DNA of 64,000 nucleotides from positions 98,972,561-99,036,560 of the forward strand of contig NC_092039.1 in the NCBI RefSeq assembly GCF_003086295.3. The letters are read 5' to 3'. Shown here piece by piece: positions 45,778 through 58,284 of the stretch (positions are counted from its first letter, which is position 1; every line of letters starts with the position of its first letter). A program made the position numbers and the translations under genes. The DNA is from Arachis hypogaea. Lineage: Eukaryota > Streptophyta > Magnoliopsida > Fabales > Fabaceae. The notes under the pieces were generated by a model. That model had not been told where the DNA came from. It saw only the letters and a list, made by a program, of their open reading frames with translations, and did no database searches.

Positions 45778-47228
45778 TGATGGAGTGCAGAAGCTGGTGA
45801 ATTAAAAATTTATTAAAATGGTTACGTTGCAAGTATAGTTCTTAACTCACCGAAAATCTGCCTATCAATTTAGAAATATGTCACTAAAAGCTCAAATTAA
45901 AATTACTGGGAGTTTTAAGTCCCAGGTCGTCTCCCAACGAGTTGCAGAAAAATGTGCTGTTTTATTAATCAGATATTCCAAAAAGAGTTGAGCTAAGTAA
46001 ATTGGGATTTAAATTGAGGAATTTTAAATAATAAAAATAAGAGGCCTTGACTGGGAATTGATTGGTTAGAATCTCTATCATTGATGGTGTGATTGTAAGA
46101 TAAATTTATAATTAATAGTTGTTCTGTTTGGTTATCCCTTACTAGGTAAGAGAAAGTCAAACAAGTGGAAATGCCAGATCTGTTCACAATTTGCAACCCA
46201 CTTAGTTCAAAGGGATTGGCGTCGGTGACCGGATAACAATCCAACATTTAACCCAATTACAAATTTTTCTTTCAATCCTTCCAACTCAAGAGTTCTTTTT
46301 AATCAACTCCCCATCAAGTAATGAAACTACTCACGCATTGTAAATAAAGAATCCATGGCACATGAAAGGGAATTAAAAGAAGACATGATTATTGGAATGG
46401 AATTTAAATTAAAAAGAAATAATCCTTGCATTAATTAATCATAAAGTTATCTGAATGACAAAATTGAACATAACAAAGAACATGGAAGAATAAAACCAAG
46501 TTAAGAGAACAAACTAGAGTGATGAAGTCTTGATGAGGAAAATAACTCTTCTCAATGTTCCAATGCTAAGATCAATTGAAAATTAAAATTCTAAAAACTA
46601 GAGAGAAAAACCTAAGAGAGTGAAAAACTAGATCTAAACTACTCAACGAATGTTTTCTTGTTGTTTCTGCATATTCTCTGACTCTAGTCTGCTGTTTCGG
46701 GCCGAAAACTGGGCCGAAATAGGGTCCAAAATCGCTGGTTTCAGATTCTGCAGTTTATGCAGATCGCGCATGTCACGCGATCGCGTCGTCCATGCGGACG
46801 CGTCGCTGGCGCTTTTCATCTTCACGCGTTCGCGTCGTCCACGCTACCGCATTGCTTGTGCTTTCCAATCCGTGCGGCCGCGTCACTGCGATTTGCGCTC
46901 CTTCACGCGGTCGCGTGAGCCACGCGACCGCGTCACTTTTCGCTGGTTATCTCCTCAAACTCTTGTGTTCCTTCCATTTTTGCTAGCTTCCTCTCCAATC
47001 TCCGTCTCTTTCATGCCCTATAAAGCCTGAAACGCTTGACACACAGATTACGGCATCGAATGAAATAAAGGATAATTAAAATTAAATAATTAAAGTCTCT
47101 GGGAAGCAATTTTCAAACATGTAATAAATTCAGGAAGGAAATCTAAATGCATGCTAAATTGATGAATAAGTGGGTAAGGATCATGACAAAACCACACAAT
47201 TAAACACAATATAAACTATAAAATAGTG
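45778..47228 (-). repeat. 3' LTR of element C, first 8 bases missing
   Basis: Ends (plus strand) TGATGGAGTGCAG...AAATAGTG. The full LTR continues GTTTATCA. CACGCG(A/G)(T/C)CGCGT-type palindromes lie at 46765-46935. Confidence 0.9.
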
Positions 47229-50182
47229 ACTCCAGACTTCTTGGGCACCACTTGCACTGGGCTTACCCATTCACTGTCTGAAATGGGATATATGATACCG
47301 GCCTCCAATAGTCTGGTCACTTCCTTTTTGACAACTTCCAAGATGGTAGGATTCAATCTTCTTTGTGGATGACGGACAGCTCTTGCTTCCTCTTCTAAAA
47401 ATATTCTGTGCTCGCATATTTGAGGGTTGATTCCTACTATGTCTGCCAAACTCCACCCTATTGCCTTCTTATGCTTCCTCAACACATCAAGTAGCTGTTC
47501 TTCTTGTTGAGAAGTCAGTTCTCTTGCAATAATAACCGGAAGCTTCTGCTCATCCTCAAGGTAAGCATATTTGAGATGTGGAGGGAGAGGTTTCAATTCT
47601 AACTTTTGATCATGGACAGGCTCTGGGTTATCTAGGGCTTGTGAAAATGGCGAAGTGTCTTCATTGTCAGTTAAGAGGGTCCCCACACTTGGACCTTGTC
47701 CAGTGTGCCTCTCTTCAAACTCTTCCTTTTGAACTTCAGCCACACTTTTGTCTATGACATCACACTGGAAGATAGAACGATCTTCTGGGGGGTTGTCAAT
47801 GACTCCATTCAGATTGAAGATTACTATGCGGCCATCTATTTCAAAGGAGTATGTCCCTGAAAAAGCATCCAATTTGGATTTTGATGTCTTCAGGAATGGT
47901 CTTCTAAGTAGGATTGATGATGGCTTATCTGAATCATTATGGGGCATCTCCAAGATATAAAAATTAGTGGGAAATGTGACCCCTTTAATGTTCACCAAAA
48001 CATCGTCAGCAACTCCAGCAACTGTAATAATGCTTTTATCTGCTAACACAAAACGAGCTGCCGACCTTTTTAAGGGAGAGAGCCTTAAAACATCATATAT
48101 AGACAAAGGCATTATACTGACACATGCTCCTAAATCACACATGCAATCATAAATTACTACACCACCAATAGTACAACTAACTATGCAAGGACCTGGATCA
48201 CTACATTTTTCAGGTAATCCTCCCATTAAAGCAGATATAGAACTACCTAAAGGAATAGTTTCTAATTCATTAATTTTATCTTTATGGATACATAAGTCTT
48301 TTAGAAACTTTGCATATTTAGGTACCTGCTGAATAACATCAAAAAGGGGAACAGTTACCTCAACCTTTTTGAATATTTCTACCATTTTAGGATCAGGTTC
48401 CAGCTGCTTCCTAGGCTTCCTTGCAAGTTGTGGAAATGGAATGGGAGTAGTGTTTTTTGTGGTGCCTACACCTTTTTGTGCCTCTTCCTGTGGTTGAGCT
48501 ATCTCTTCTTCAGCTATGTCCTGTATATCCTCTTCCTCTTCAACATCTTCGATTTCTACCACCTCTTCAGCTGAGGTGTATTCTGGTGAGCGTGGGTCCT
48601 CCTGATTCCTCTTCTGTAGTGTGGTTCCGGACCTCAGGGTGATGGCATTAATGCCTCCCTTTGGATTGGGTAATGGTTGAGAGGGGATTCTAGTGGTGCT
48701 TGAAGGTTGGTTACTGGAATTTTGTGCTGAACCAAGTTGTGTCATAAAAGCTTGCAGAGTAGAGGTGAAACCATTCAGACTGGCGTTAATACTATTCACG
48801 ATGGTATTTTCCATGGCCAGTTGTCTTTTCTCAAAAGCTTGTAATAATTCTTCATTAGAAGATACATAAGAATGAGTAAATTGAGAGGTTTGCTGCTGAT
48901 TGTTCGGTGGTCCTTGGTTTTGCCTCAGGTGAGGTGCTCGGTATGGTTGATTTTGCTGCCTGTTGTTGTAATTATTCCACCTCTGATTTCCCTGATTATC
49001 TCTGCCTCCCCTATTATTGTTATCCCTCCAATTCTGGTTTGAATTGTCCTGCCATCCATGGTTATTATTTCCACTTTGATTGTACCCTTAGTTAGGGCGG
49101 TCATAGAAGTTGTGAATGGATGCCACTATGTTGTCTTCTTGTTGGAGCTGCGGGCATTCATCAGTGTAATGGCTATAATTAGCACAAATTCCGCAAATTC
49201 TTTGTGGAACTAGCTATTGGTTTTGCTGCTGTTGAGTTTGCTGAGCTTGTTGATTTAACTGCATTTGCTTCAGCAGGTTGGTCATTTCACAGATGCTTCA
49301 ATTTAGAGCAGCAGTCTCTATGCCAGAAGATACTTCTGCAACGGCCCTTGAACGGCCTTGCTTCTGTCTGTGGTTCCGAGTAGATTCAGCTAAATCACTG
49401 ATCAATTGCCAAGCTTCATCAGTGGTCTTGTACTTCTTCATAGACCCATTGTTGGCACTTTCCAATGTGGTCTTATCTTGGGGCCTCATACCTTGTGTGA
49501 CATAGCTGAGTAGCACGATCTTGTCAATCATGTGGTGGGGGCATGCTTCCAGAAGATTATTGAAGCGCTCCCAGTATTCAAAGAGAGTCTCATTGTCATC
49601 CTGAACAATTGTAGAGATATCCTTCCTCAGTTTATCAGTAACTTCAGATGGGAAGAATTTCTCCAGAAACTCCTTTTTGAGTGTATCCCAGTTGGATACG
49701 TTTGCTAGAGGTTGAGTGTAGTACCACTCTCTTGCTTTTTCCTCAAGAGAGAACGGAAAAGCTTTCAGCAGAATTGAAGTTTCATCAGCGCCATCACGCC
49801 TGACAGTAGAACAGGCTGCCTGGAAATCTCTCAAGTGCTTGATAGGCTCTTGAGCAGGTAGGCCATGAAACTTCGGTATCAAATTTAGCAGTGCGGTCTT
49901 TATTTCAAAATTCGTAGCTACCGCTGGATGATGCGCTTGAAACGGTTGCAGTGTAAAATCAGGAGCTCCTTCCTCCTGAATGGTAATTCTTCTAGCTGCC
50001 ATGTTTTCTGCACGTAAAGCAACCGAATCAGTAGAACGGGGGCTGGTTTCTTCCTCAGATTCACTTTCAGATCCGCCCTCAGAGTGGACTAACCTACGTT
50101 GTTCTCGCCTTATTCGTGAAATTGTTCTTTCAATTTCAGGATCGAATATTAGCAAGCGCGGATCAGGAAGTGAACGTGTCAT
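47216..50182 (-). pseudogene. gag-pol frame of element C, truncated early in RT
   Basis: One frame holds gag (49298-50182; F-H-G-L-P-A-Q-E-P, W-Y-Y-T-Q-P-L, F-E-Y-W-E-R-F-N), a CCHC zinc knuckle C-G-I-C-A-N-Y-S-H-Y-T-D-E-C (about 49150-49195), protease (CDLGACVSIMPLS, catalytic Asp) and the N-terminal end of RT (E-H-R-I-F, Y-P-I-S-D-S-E-W-V-S-P, V-P-K-K-S-G-V). In-frame stops at 49298-49300, 49214-49216 and 49088-49090 break it, and the frame runs out just after the S-G-V motif because the rest of pol is deleted. The frame is otherwise intact over nearly 3 kb, consistent with moderate age. Confidence 0.9.
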
Positions 50183-50274
50183 TTGACAGAAGAAACACGC
50201 AGCTCATAGTAGCAAAATTAAATAAAATGCAAATAAATAAATTCTAATTAATAAAATAAGCACTCTATTGCAAC

Positions 50275-50292
50275 TCCCCGGCAACGGCGCCA
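50275..50292 (-). promoter_or_regulatory. Primer-binding site, tRNA-Asp type (element C)
   Basis: Minus-strand TGGCGCCGTTGCCGGGGA, five bases inside the 5' LTR. It is identical to the PBS of element A although the LTRs are unrelated. Confidence 0.9.
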
Positions 50293-50297
50293 AAAAT

Positions 50298-51773
50298 TGA
50301 TGGAGTGTAGAAGCTGGTGAATTAAAAATTTATTAAAATGGTTACGTTGCAAGTATAGTTCTTAACTCACCGAAAATCTGCCTATCAATTTAGAAATATG
50401 TCACTGAAAGCTCAAATTAAAATTACTGGGAGTTTTAAGTCCCAGGTCGTCTCCCAACGAGTTGCAGAAAAGTGTGCTGTTTTATTAATCAGATATTCCA
50501 AAAAGAGTTGACCTAAGTAAATTGGGATTTAAATTGAGGAATTTTAAATAATAAAAATAAGAGGCCTTGACTGGGAATTGATTGGTTAGAATCTCTATCA
50601 TTGATGGTGTGATTGTAAGATTAATTTATAATTAATAGTTATTCTGTTTGGTTATCCCTTACTAGGTAAGAGAAAGTCAAACAAGTGGAAATGCCAGATC
50701 TGTTCACAATTTGCAACCCACTTAGTTCAAAGGGATTGGCGTCCGTGACAGGATAGCAATCCAACATTTAACCCAATTACAAATTTTTCTTTCAATCCTT
50801 CCAACTCAAGAGTTCCTTTTAATCAACTCCCCATCAAGTAATGAAACTACTCACGCATTGTAAATAAAGAATCCATGGCACATGAAAGGGAATTAAAAGA
50901 AGACATGATTATTGGAATGGAATTTAAATTAAAAAGAAATAATCCTTGCATTAATTAATCATAAAAATATCTGAATGACAAAATTGAACATAACAAAGAA
51001 CATGGAAGAATAAAACCAAGTTAAGAGAACAAACTAGAGTGATGAAGTCTTGATGAGGAAAATAACTCTTCTCAATGTTCCAATGCTAAGATCAATTGAA
51101 AATTAAAATTCTAAAAACTAGAGAGAAAAACCTAAGAGAGTGAAAAACTAGATCTAAACTACTCAACGAATGTTTTCTTGTTGTTTCTGCATATTCTCTG
51201 ACTCTAGTCTGCTGTTCCGGGCCGAAAACTGGGCCGAAATAGGGTCCAAAATCGCTGGTTTCAGATTCTGCAGTTTATGCAGATCGCGCATGTCACGCGA
51301 TCGCGTCGTCCATGCAGACGCGTCGCTGGCGCTTTTCATCTTCACGCGTTCGCGTCGTCCATGCTACCGCGTTGCTTGTGCTTTCCAATCCGTGCGGCCG
51401 CGCAAGCCATGCGGCCGCGTCACTGCGATTTGCGCTCCTTCACGCGGTCGCGTGAGCCACGCGACCGCGTCACTTTTCGCTGGTTATCTCCTCAAACTCT
51501 TGTGTTTCTTCCATTTTTGCTAGCTTCCTCTCCAATCTCCGTCTCATTCATGCCCTATAAAGCTTGAAACGCTTGACACACAGATTACGGCATCGAATGG
51601 AATAAAGGAGAATTAAAATTAAATAATTAAAGTCTCTGGGAAGCAATTTTCAAACATGTAATAAATTCAGGAAGGAAATCTAAATGCATGCTAAATTGAT
51701 GAATAAATGGGTAAGGATCACGACAAAACCACACAATTAAACACAATATAAACTATAAAATAGTGGTTTATCA
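50298..51773 (-). repeat. 5' LTR of element C
   Basis: This 1476-bp LTR reads TGATAAACCACTATTTTATAG...CTACACTCCATCA on the minus strand. A 17-bp extra segment near 51400-51417 is a small tandem duplication of a GCGGCCGC-containing unit absent from the other LTR. Confidence 0.9.
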
Positions 51774-53227
51774 ATCCTGTAATGGAAGAGGTGAATTACA
51801 TGGGAGAACCCTATAGAAACATCTACAATTCTTCATGGAAGAATCACCCAAATTTCTCATGGAATGATCAACAGAAGCCTCAACAAGGCTTCAATAACAA
51901 TAATGGTGCGAGAAACAGGTTTGGCAATAGCAAACCTTTCCCATCATCTTCTCAGCAACAGACAAAGAACTCTGAGCAGAATCGTTCTGGCTTAGCAACC
52001 ATAGTCTCTGATCTATCTAAGACCATACTAAGTTTCATGAATGAAACAAGATCCTCCATTAGAAATTTGGAGGCACAAGTGGGTCAACTGAGTAAAAAGG
52101 TTACTGAAACTCCTCCTAGCACTCTCCCAAGCAATACAGAAGAAAATCCTAAGAGAGAGTGCAAGGCCATAACCATGACCAACATGGCCGAACCTAGAGA
52201 GAGTAAGGAGGACGTGATTCCCAGTGAGAAAAACCTCATGGGATGTCCTCTGAACGAAAAGAAGTTTCCCTTTGAGGAACCAAGGGAATCTAAGGCTCAT
52301 ACAGAGACCATAGAGATTCCACTGAACCTACTTCTGCCATTCATGAGCTCTGATGAGTATTCTTCCTCTGAAGAGGATGAAGATATTACTGAAGAGCAAG
52401 TTGCTAAGTACCTCAGAGCAATCATGAAGCTGAATGCCAAATTATTTGGTAATGAGGCTTGGGAGGATGAACCTCCATTGCTCATTAATGAACTAAACAC
52501 CTTGGCTCAGCTGAAGATACCTCTAAAGAAACCAAATCCTGGAAGGTTCTTAATACCTTGCATCATTGGCACCATGACCTTTGAGAAGGCTCTGTGTGAC
52601 CTGGGGTCAAGTGTAAACCTCATGCCACTTTCTGTAATGGAGAAACTAGGGATCTTTGAGGTACAAGCTGCAAGAATCTCACTGGAGATGGCAGACAATT
52701 CAAGGAAATAGGCTTATGGACTTGTAGAGGATGTCTTAGTGAAGGTTTAAGGCCTTTACATCCCTGCTGACTTCATAATCCTGGACACTGGGAAGAATAA
52801 GGATGAATCCATCATCCTTGGCAGATCCCTCCTAGCCACAGCAAAAGCTGTGATTAATATTGACAGAGGAGAGTTGGTCCTTCAAGTGAATGAGGACTAC
52901 CTTGTGTTTAAGGCTCAAGGATCTCCTCCTGTGCATATGGAGAAGAAGCATGAAAAGCTTCTCTCAATACAGAGTCAAACAGAACCCCCACATTCAAACT
53001 CTAAGTTTGGTGTTGGGAGGCCACAACCATGCTCTGAGAATCTGTGAGGCTCCAAGAGAGCTTATTGTCAAGCTATTAACATTAAAGAAGCGCTTGTTGG
53101 GAGGAAACCTAATTTTTTTACTTATCTATATTGAATTTCTATTTTCCATTGTTATTTTATGTTTTCTTTAGGATGATGATCATGTGGAGTCACAAAAAAT
53201 AAAAGCAAAAATCAAAAATAGCATTGA

Positions 53228-53425
53228 AAATAGCACACCCTGGAGGATGAGCTTATTGGCTTTTAAATGCCAGTAAGGGTAGCAGAATGGGCGTTAAACG
53301 CCCAGTCTGGCACCAAGCTGGCGTTAAACGCCAAAAAGGGAAGAAAGGCTGGCGTTAAACGCCAGAAATGGGCAGCAACCTAGCGTTTAATGCCAGGATT
53401 AGCACTCAGATGGCGTTTACATGCC
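53228..53425. repeat. Palindrome cluster between protease and ORF3 of element B
   Basis: Five or six GGCGTTAAACGCC-type units, some decayed (GCGTTTAATGCC, GCGTTTACATGCC). Position equivalent to 23431-23612. Confidence 0.85.
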
Positions 53426-53872
53426 AGAATGGTGCAGGGATGAGAAATCCTTGACACCTCAGGATCTGTGGACCCCACAGGATTCCCACCTACCTCAACT
53501 CAATCTCTCTCTTCTTTACACATTCTAATAACACCCTTCTCCAAATACCCTTCACCAATCAACTCCATCCACTCTTCCCCAAAAATCCCACCTACCTCAA
53601 CATTCAAATTCACATCCTTTCCCTCCCAAACCCAACCCATAATACACGAACCCTACCCCTCTCTCCACTTCTATATAAACCCCTCATCCCTCCTTCATTT
53701 TCACTCATCATAAATACTTCTTTTTTCCCACTTGGCCGAACCATTCACACCTCTCTATCTCCTCCATTTTCTTCTTCTTCTCCTCCCTTCTTTCTTCTTT
53801 TGCTCGAGGACGAGCAAACCTTTTAAGTTTGGTGTGAAAAAAGCCTTGCTTTTTATGTTTCCATAACCATTC

Positions 53873-54930
53873 ATGGCACCGAAGGCCGGAGAAACCTCTA
53901 GAAAGAGGAAAGGGAAGGCAAAAGCTTCCACCTCCGAGTCATAGGAGATGGAGAGATTCATCTCAAAGGTCCATCAAGACCACTTCTATGAATTTGTGGC
54001 CAAGAAGAAGGTGATCCTTGAGGTCCCTTTCATGCTCAAAAGGAATGAGTTTCCGGAGATCCGACATGAGATTCAAAGAAGAGGTTGGGAAGTTCTCACC
54101 AACCCCATTCAACAAGTCAGAATCTTAATGGTTCAAGAGTTCTATGCTAATGCATGGATCACTAAGAACCATGATCAAAGCGTGAACCCGAACCCAAAGA
54201 ATTGGCTTACAATAGTTCGGGGGAAAATACTTAGATTTCAGCCTGGAAAATGTAAGGATGGCATTCAACTTGCCAATGATGCAAGGAGATGCACGCCTCT
54301 ACACTAGAAGGGTCAACTTTGATCAAAGGTTGGACCAAGTCCTCATGGACATATGTGTGGGAGGAGCTCAGTGGAAAAGAGACTCCAAAGGCAAGCCAGT
54401 TCAATTGAGAAGGCATGACCTTAAACCCGTGGCTAGAGGATGGTTGGAATTCATCCAACGCTCCATCATTCCTACTAGCAACCAATTCGAAGTGACTGTA
54501 GATCGGGCTATCATGATCCACAGCATCATGATTGGAGAGGAAGTAGAAGTTCATGAGGTCATATTTCTAGAACTCTACAAGGTGGCTGACAAGACCTCCA
54601 CTTTGGCAAGGTTAGCCTTCCCTCATATCATCTGTCACCTATGCAATTTGGCTGGAATTGTCATAGAGGAAGACATCCTCATTGAAGAGGACAAGCCCAT
54701 CACTAAAAAGAAGATGGAGCAAATAAGAGAGCCCACCCATGGACCTTAACAAGAGCATGAGGAAGTCCCTCATCAAGAAATTCCTGATGCCTCAAGGGAT
54801 GCATTTTCCTCCACACAACTATTGGGAGCAACTCAACACCTCTTTGGGAGATTTGAGTTCTAACATGGAGCAACTAAGGACGTTGCACCAAGAGCACTCC
54901 ATTATTCTCCATGAAATTAGCGAGGACTAG
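53873..54930 (+). pseudogene. ORF3 of element B (broken homologue of the 374-aa ORF)
   Basis: It starts MAPKAGETSRKRKGKAK, contains a stop where A has Trp (near 53942, TGG to TAG), FYANAW, then a frameshift near 54255 after V-R-G-K, and another near 54745 before the C-terminal coiled-coil segment that ends at 54930. The similarity to A covers the whole length, so ORF3 is an ancestral part of the family and not a private acquisition. Confidence 0.85.
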
Positions 54931-56047
54931 CCGCCATCACTAAGGTGGACCCGTCTTTAATTTTCTTGTTCTTATTTTTCTATTTTTCGATTTTTATGCT
55001 TTATGTGTTATCTATGTTTGTGTCTTCATTATATGATCATTAGTGTCTAGTGTCTATGTCTTAAAGCTATGAATAATTCCATGAATCCTTCACCTCTCTT
55101 AAATGAAAAATGTTCCTAATTACAAAATAACAAGAAGTACATGAATTTCAAATTTTATCTTGAAATTAGTTTAATTATTTTGATATGGTGGCAATACTTT
55201 TTGTTTTCTGAATGAATGCTTGAACAATGCATATTTTTTATAGTGAAGTTTATGAATGTTAAATTTGTTGGCTCTTGAAAGAATAATGAAAAAAGAGAAA
55301 TGTTATTGATGATCTGAAAAATCATAAAATTGATTCTTGAAGCAAGAAAAAAGTAGTGAATAACAAAGCTTGCGAAAAAAATGGCGAAAAAGAAAAAGAA
55401 AGAAAAAGAAAAAGCAAGCAGAAAAAACCAATAGCCCTTTAAACCAAAAGGCAAGTGTAAAAGGGATCCAAGGCTTTGAGCATTAATGGATAAGAGGACC
55501 CAAAGGAATAAAATCCTGGCCTAAGCGACTAAATCAAGCTGTCCCTAACCATGTGCTTGTGTCATGAAGGTCCAAGTGAAAAGCTTGTTACTGAGTAGTT
55601 AAAGTCGTGATCCAAAGTAGAAAGAGTGTGCTTAAGAACTCTGGACACCTCTAACTGTAGACTTTAGCAAAGCTGAGTCATAATCTAAAAAGGTTCACCC
55701 AGTTATGTGTCTGGGAAATTTATGTATCCGGTAGTAATACTGAAAAACAAAGTGCTTAGGGCCACTGCCAAGACTCATAAAGTAGCTGTGTTCAAGAATC
55801 AATATACTGAACTAGGAGAATCAATAACACTATCTAAATTCTGAGTTCCTATAGATGCCAATCATTCTGAATTTCAAAGGATAAAGTGAGATGCCAAAAC
55901 TGTTAAGAAGTAAAAAGCTACTAGTCCCGCTCATCTAATTGGGACTAAGTGACATTGATATTTTGAGGTTCATTGTATATTCTCTTCTTTTTATCCTATT
56001 TTGTTTTCAGTTGCTTGGGGACAAGCAACAATTTAAGTTTGGTGTTG
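54931..56047 (+). other. Noncoding region between ORF3 and the 3' LTR of element B
   Basis: No gene. A-rich stretch near 55380-55425. The block CTTGGGGACAAGCAAC...AAGTTTGGTGTTG precedes the LTR, as in element A. Confidence 0.55.
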
Positions 56048-57715
56048 TGATGAACGGATTATTTATACGCTTTTTGGCATTGTTTTTAGGTAGTTTTTAG
56101 TATTATTTAGTTAGTTTTTAGCATATAATTATTACTTTTTATGGAAAAATCACATTTCTGGATTTTACTATGAGTTTGTGTGTTTTTCTGTGATTTCAGG
56201 TATTTTCTGGCTAAAATTAAGGGACCTGAGCAAAAATCTGATTCAGAGGCTGAAAAAGGACTGCAGATGCTGTTGGATTCTGACCTCCCTGCACTCGAAA
56301 TGGATGTTCTAGAGCTACAGAATCCCAATTGGCGCCCTCTCAATTGCGTTGGAAACTAGACATCTTGGGCTTTCCAGAAATGTATAATAGTGTATACTTT
56401 ACCCGATATTTGATGGCCCAAATTGGCATCAAAACGCTGGTCAAAGACCATTTTCTGGCGTTAAACACTAGAACTGGCATAAAAGATGGAGTTAAACACC
56501 CAAACTGGCACCAAAGCTGGCGTTTAACTCCAAGAAAAGCCAATGCATGTGAAAGCTTCAATGCTCAGCCCAAGAACACACTAAGTGGGCCCTGGAAGTG
56601 GATTTCTGCATCATTTACTTATTTCTGTAAACCTTAAGTCACTAGTTCACTATAAATAGGAACTTTTACTATTGTATTTTCATCTTTTGATCATCTTTGA
56701 TCTTGGGATCAGGTCTTTGAACCCTTTTTTGATTGTTTCATGTTATTTGGGAGGCATGGCCGATCTTGTTCTTATGTATTTTCAACGGTGGAATTTCTAC
56801 ACATCATAGATTAAGGTGTGGAGCTCTGCTGTTCCTCATGAATTAATGCAATTACTACTATTTTCTATTCAACTCAAGCTTATTCTTGTTCTAAGATATC
56901 CATTCGCACTTCAACATGATGAATGTGATGATCAAGTGACACTCATCACCATTCTCACTTATGAACGCGTTCCTGACAACCACTTCCGTTCTACCTGAAA
57001 ACAAGCTTGAATGCATATCTCTTGGCCTCTTGGTCCACGACGCATGGTTGCCTCTCCTGACAACAGAGCCTTCCATTCCGTGAGATCAGAGTCTTCGTGG
57101 TATAAGATAGAATCAATTGGCAGCATTTTTGAGATCCGGAAAGTCTAAACCTTGTCTATGATATTCCGAGTAGGATCTGGGATGGGATGATTGTGACGAG
57201 CTTCAAACTCACGAGTGCTGGGCGCAGTGACAGTGTGCAAAAGGATCAATGGATCTTATTCCGATATGATCGAGAACCGACAGATGATTAGCCCTACGTA
57301 ACCCGTAGCCGGACCATTTTCACTGAGAGGATGGACGGTAGCCATTGACAACGGTGATCCCCTAACATACAGCTTGCCATGGAAAGGAGTACGCATGACT
57401 GGATGAAAGCAGTAGGAAATTAGGGATTCAAAAGGAATAAAGCATCTCCATACGCTTATCTGAAATTCCTACCAATGAATTACATAAGTATCTCTATCCT
57501 ATTCTATGTTTTATTTGTCTTTTAATTATCAAAACCCCAAAACCATTTGAATCCGCCTGACTGAGATTTACAGGATGACCATAGCTTGCTTCAAGCTGAC
57601 AATCTCCGTGGGATCGACCCTTACTCACGTAAGGTATACTTGGACGACCCAGTGCACTTGCTGGTCAGCTGCACGGAGTTGTGAGAGAAGTGTGAACTCA
57701 CGATTTCGTGTACCA
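56048..57715 (+). repeat. 3' LTR of element B
   Basis: This 1668-bp LTR runs from TGATGAACGGATTATTTATA to TTTCGTGTACCA. It has palindromic motifs at 56455-56530 and a TATA-like TATAAATAGG near 56651. Confidence 0.9.
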
Positions 57716-58284
57716 ATCCCTACCCCGTCTTTGATAATTCCCCAAATTCTTGAGTTTATTTAAATACCCTAAATTTATTTTTAATATAGGAACTTTTTAG
57801 TAATTTCACCTATTGAAAACCCTAACCCTACCTTATTGAATGCCTTCCATTCTCTCCCACTACTCCACTTAGGGCCATTTCGAAGATCCAACTCTCCAAA
57901 AAAGTTCAAAACTCCCAATCCCCCATAGTTGTGTCCACAGTCACAGTCATAGCAGCATACCCCCTCACCAGTCGCTACTGGCCACTCTTCCTGCTCAGTG
58001 CTTACCCCGTTATGGACTATGGTTTGTTATGTTGTATTTCTGGACTTATAATCTTGGATAAGATATGTTTGTAATAATGTTTTGTAGTTTTTTTTAAATT
58101 TTTTACTATAATTTTCATATAAATGTTCAACATAAGGAGATGGAAAATGGGGCCGCAGGGAACACGGAGAATGCGGAGAATGGGAATGGGGACGATTATC
58201 CCCCCATAGCGGGGATTGAGGCGGGGATAGGGATCAATTCTGGGGGCAGGGACGGGGAGTAGGGGTGACATCCCTAATATTGAC

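Larger units (their letters stand above)
45778..51773 (-). mobile_element. Element C: Ty3/gypsy retrotransposon with deleted pol, TSD ATCCT
   Basis: Flanked by ATCCT at 45773-45777 and 51774-51778. On the minus strand: 5' LTR 50298-51773, PBS, gag-protease, the first part of RT, then directly the 3' LTR (45778-47228), which lacks its first 8 bases. RT, RNase H and integrase are gone. LTRs differ at about 23 positions plus one 17-bp indel by eye (about 1.6%). The gag and protease types suggest an Athila/Tat-related lineage. Confidence 0.9.
44764..53047 (+). pseudogene. gag-protease frame of element B, many stops, split by element C
   Basis: The frame starts at the ATG 44764 and runs to 45777, then resumes in phase at 51779 after element C and ends at 53047. 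It carries the same gag domain as A (F-H-G-L-P-L-E-D-P-H; Y-E-A-W-K-R-Y) and the same protease core (CDLGSSVNLMPLS, near 52598-52640). In-frame stops are numerous. Those after L-K-P, D-P-H, L-N-S and R-K replace Gln codons that are intact in A. The product would be a particle protein and protease, but this copy cannot make them. Confidence 0.85.
41811..57715 (+). mobile_element. Element B: non-autonomous LTR retrotransposon, relative of element A
   Basis: LTRs are at 41811-42975 and 56048-57715, with flanks ATTCC and ATCCC (one mismatch). Order: LTR, PBS, palindrome cluster, gag-protease, second cluster, ORF3, conserved pre-LTR block, LTR. As in A there is no RT or integrase. Element C (45778-51773) is inserted in gag. 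LTR divergence is about 5% by eye, so B is much older than A. Confidence 0.9.
41664..58276. mobile_element. hAT-like element split by LTR element B, 8-bp TSD
   Basis: The ends TAGGAGTGTCA (41664-41674) and TGACATCCCTA (58266-58276) are inverted repeats. The flanks are ATATCGAC (41656-41663) and ATATTGAC (58277-58284), an 8-bp duplication with one mismatch. The original element (41664-41810 plus 57716-58276) is about 700 bp. Both ends carry many CGGGGA/CCCCG motifs in opposite orientations, a common hAT subterminal arrangement. No transposase remains. Confidence 0.75.
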
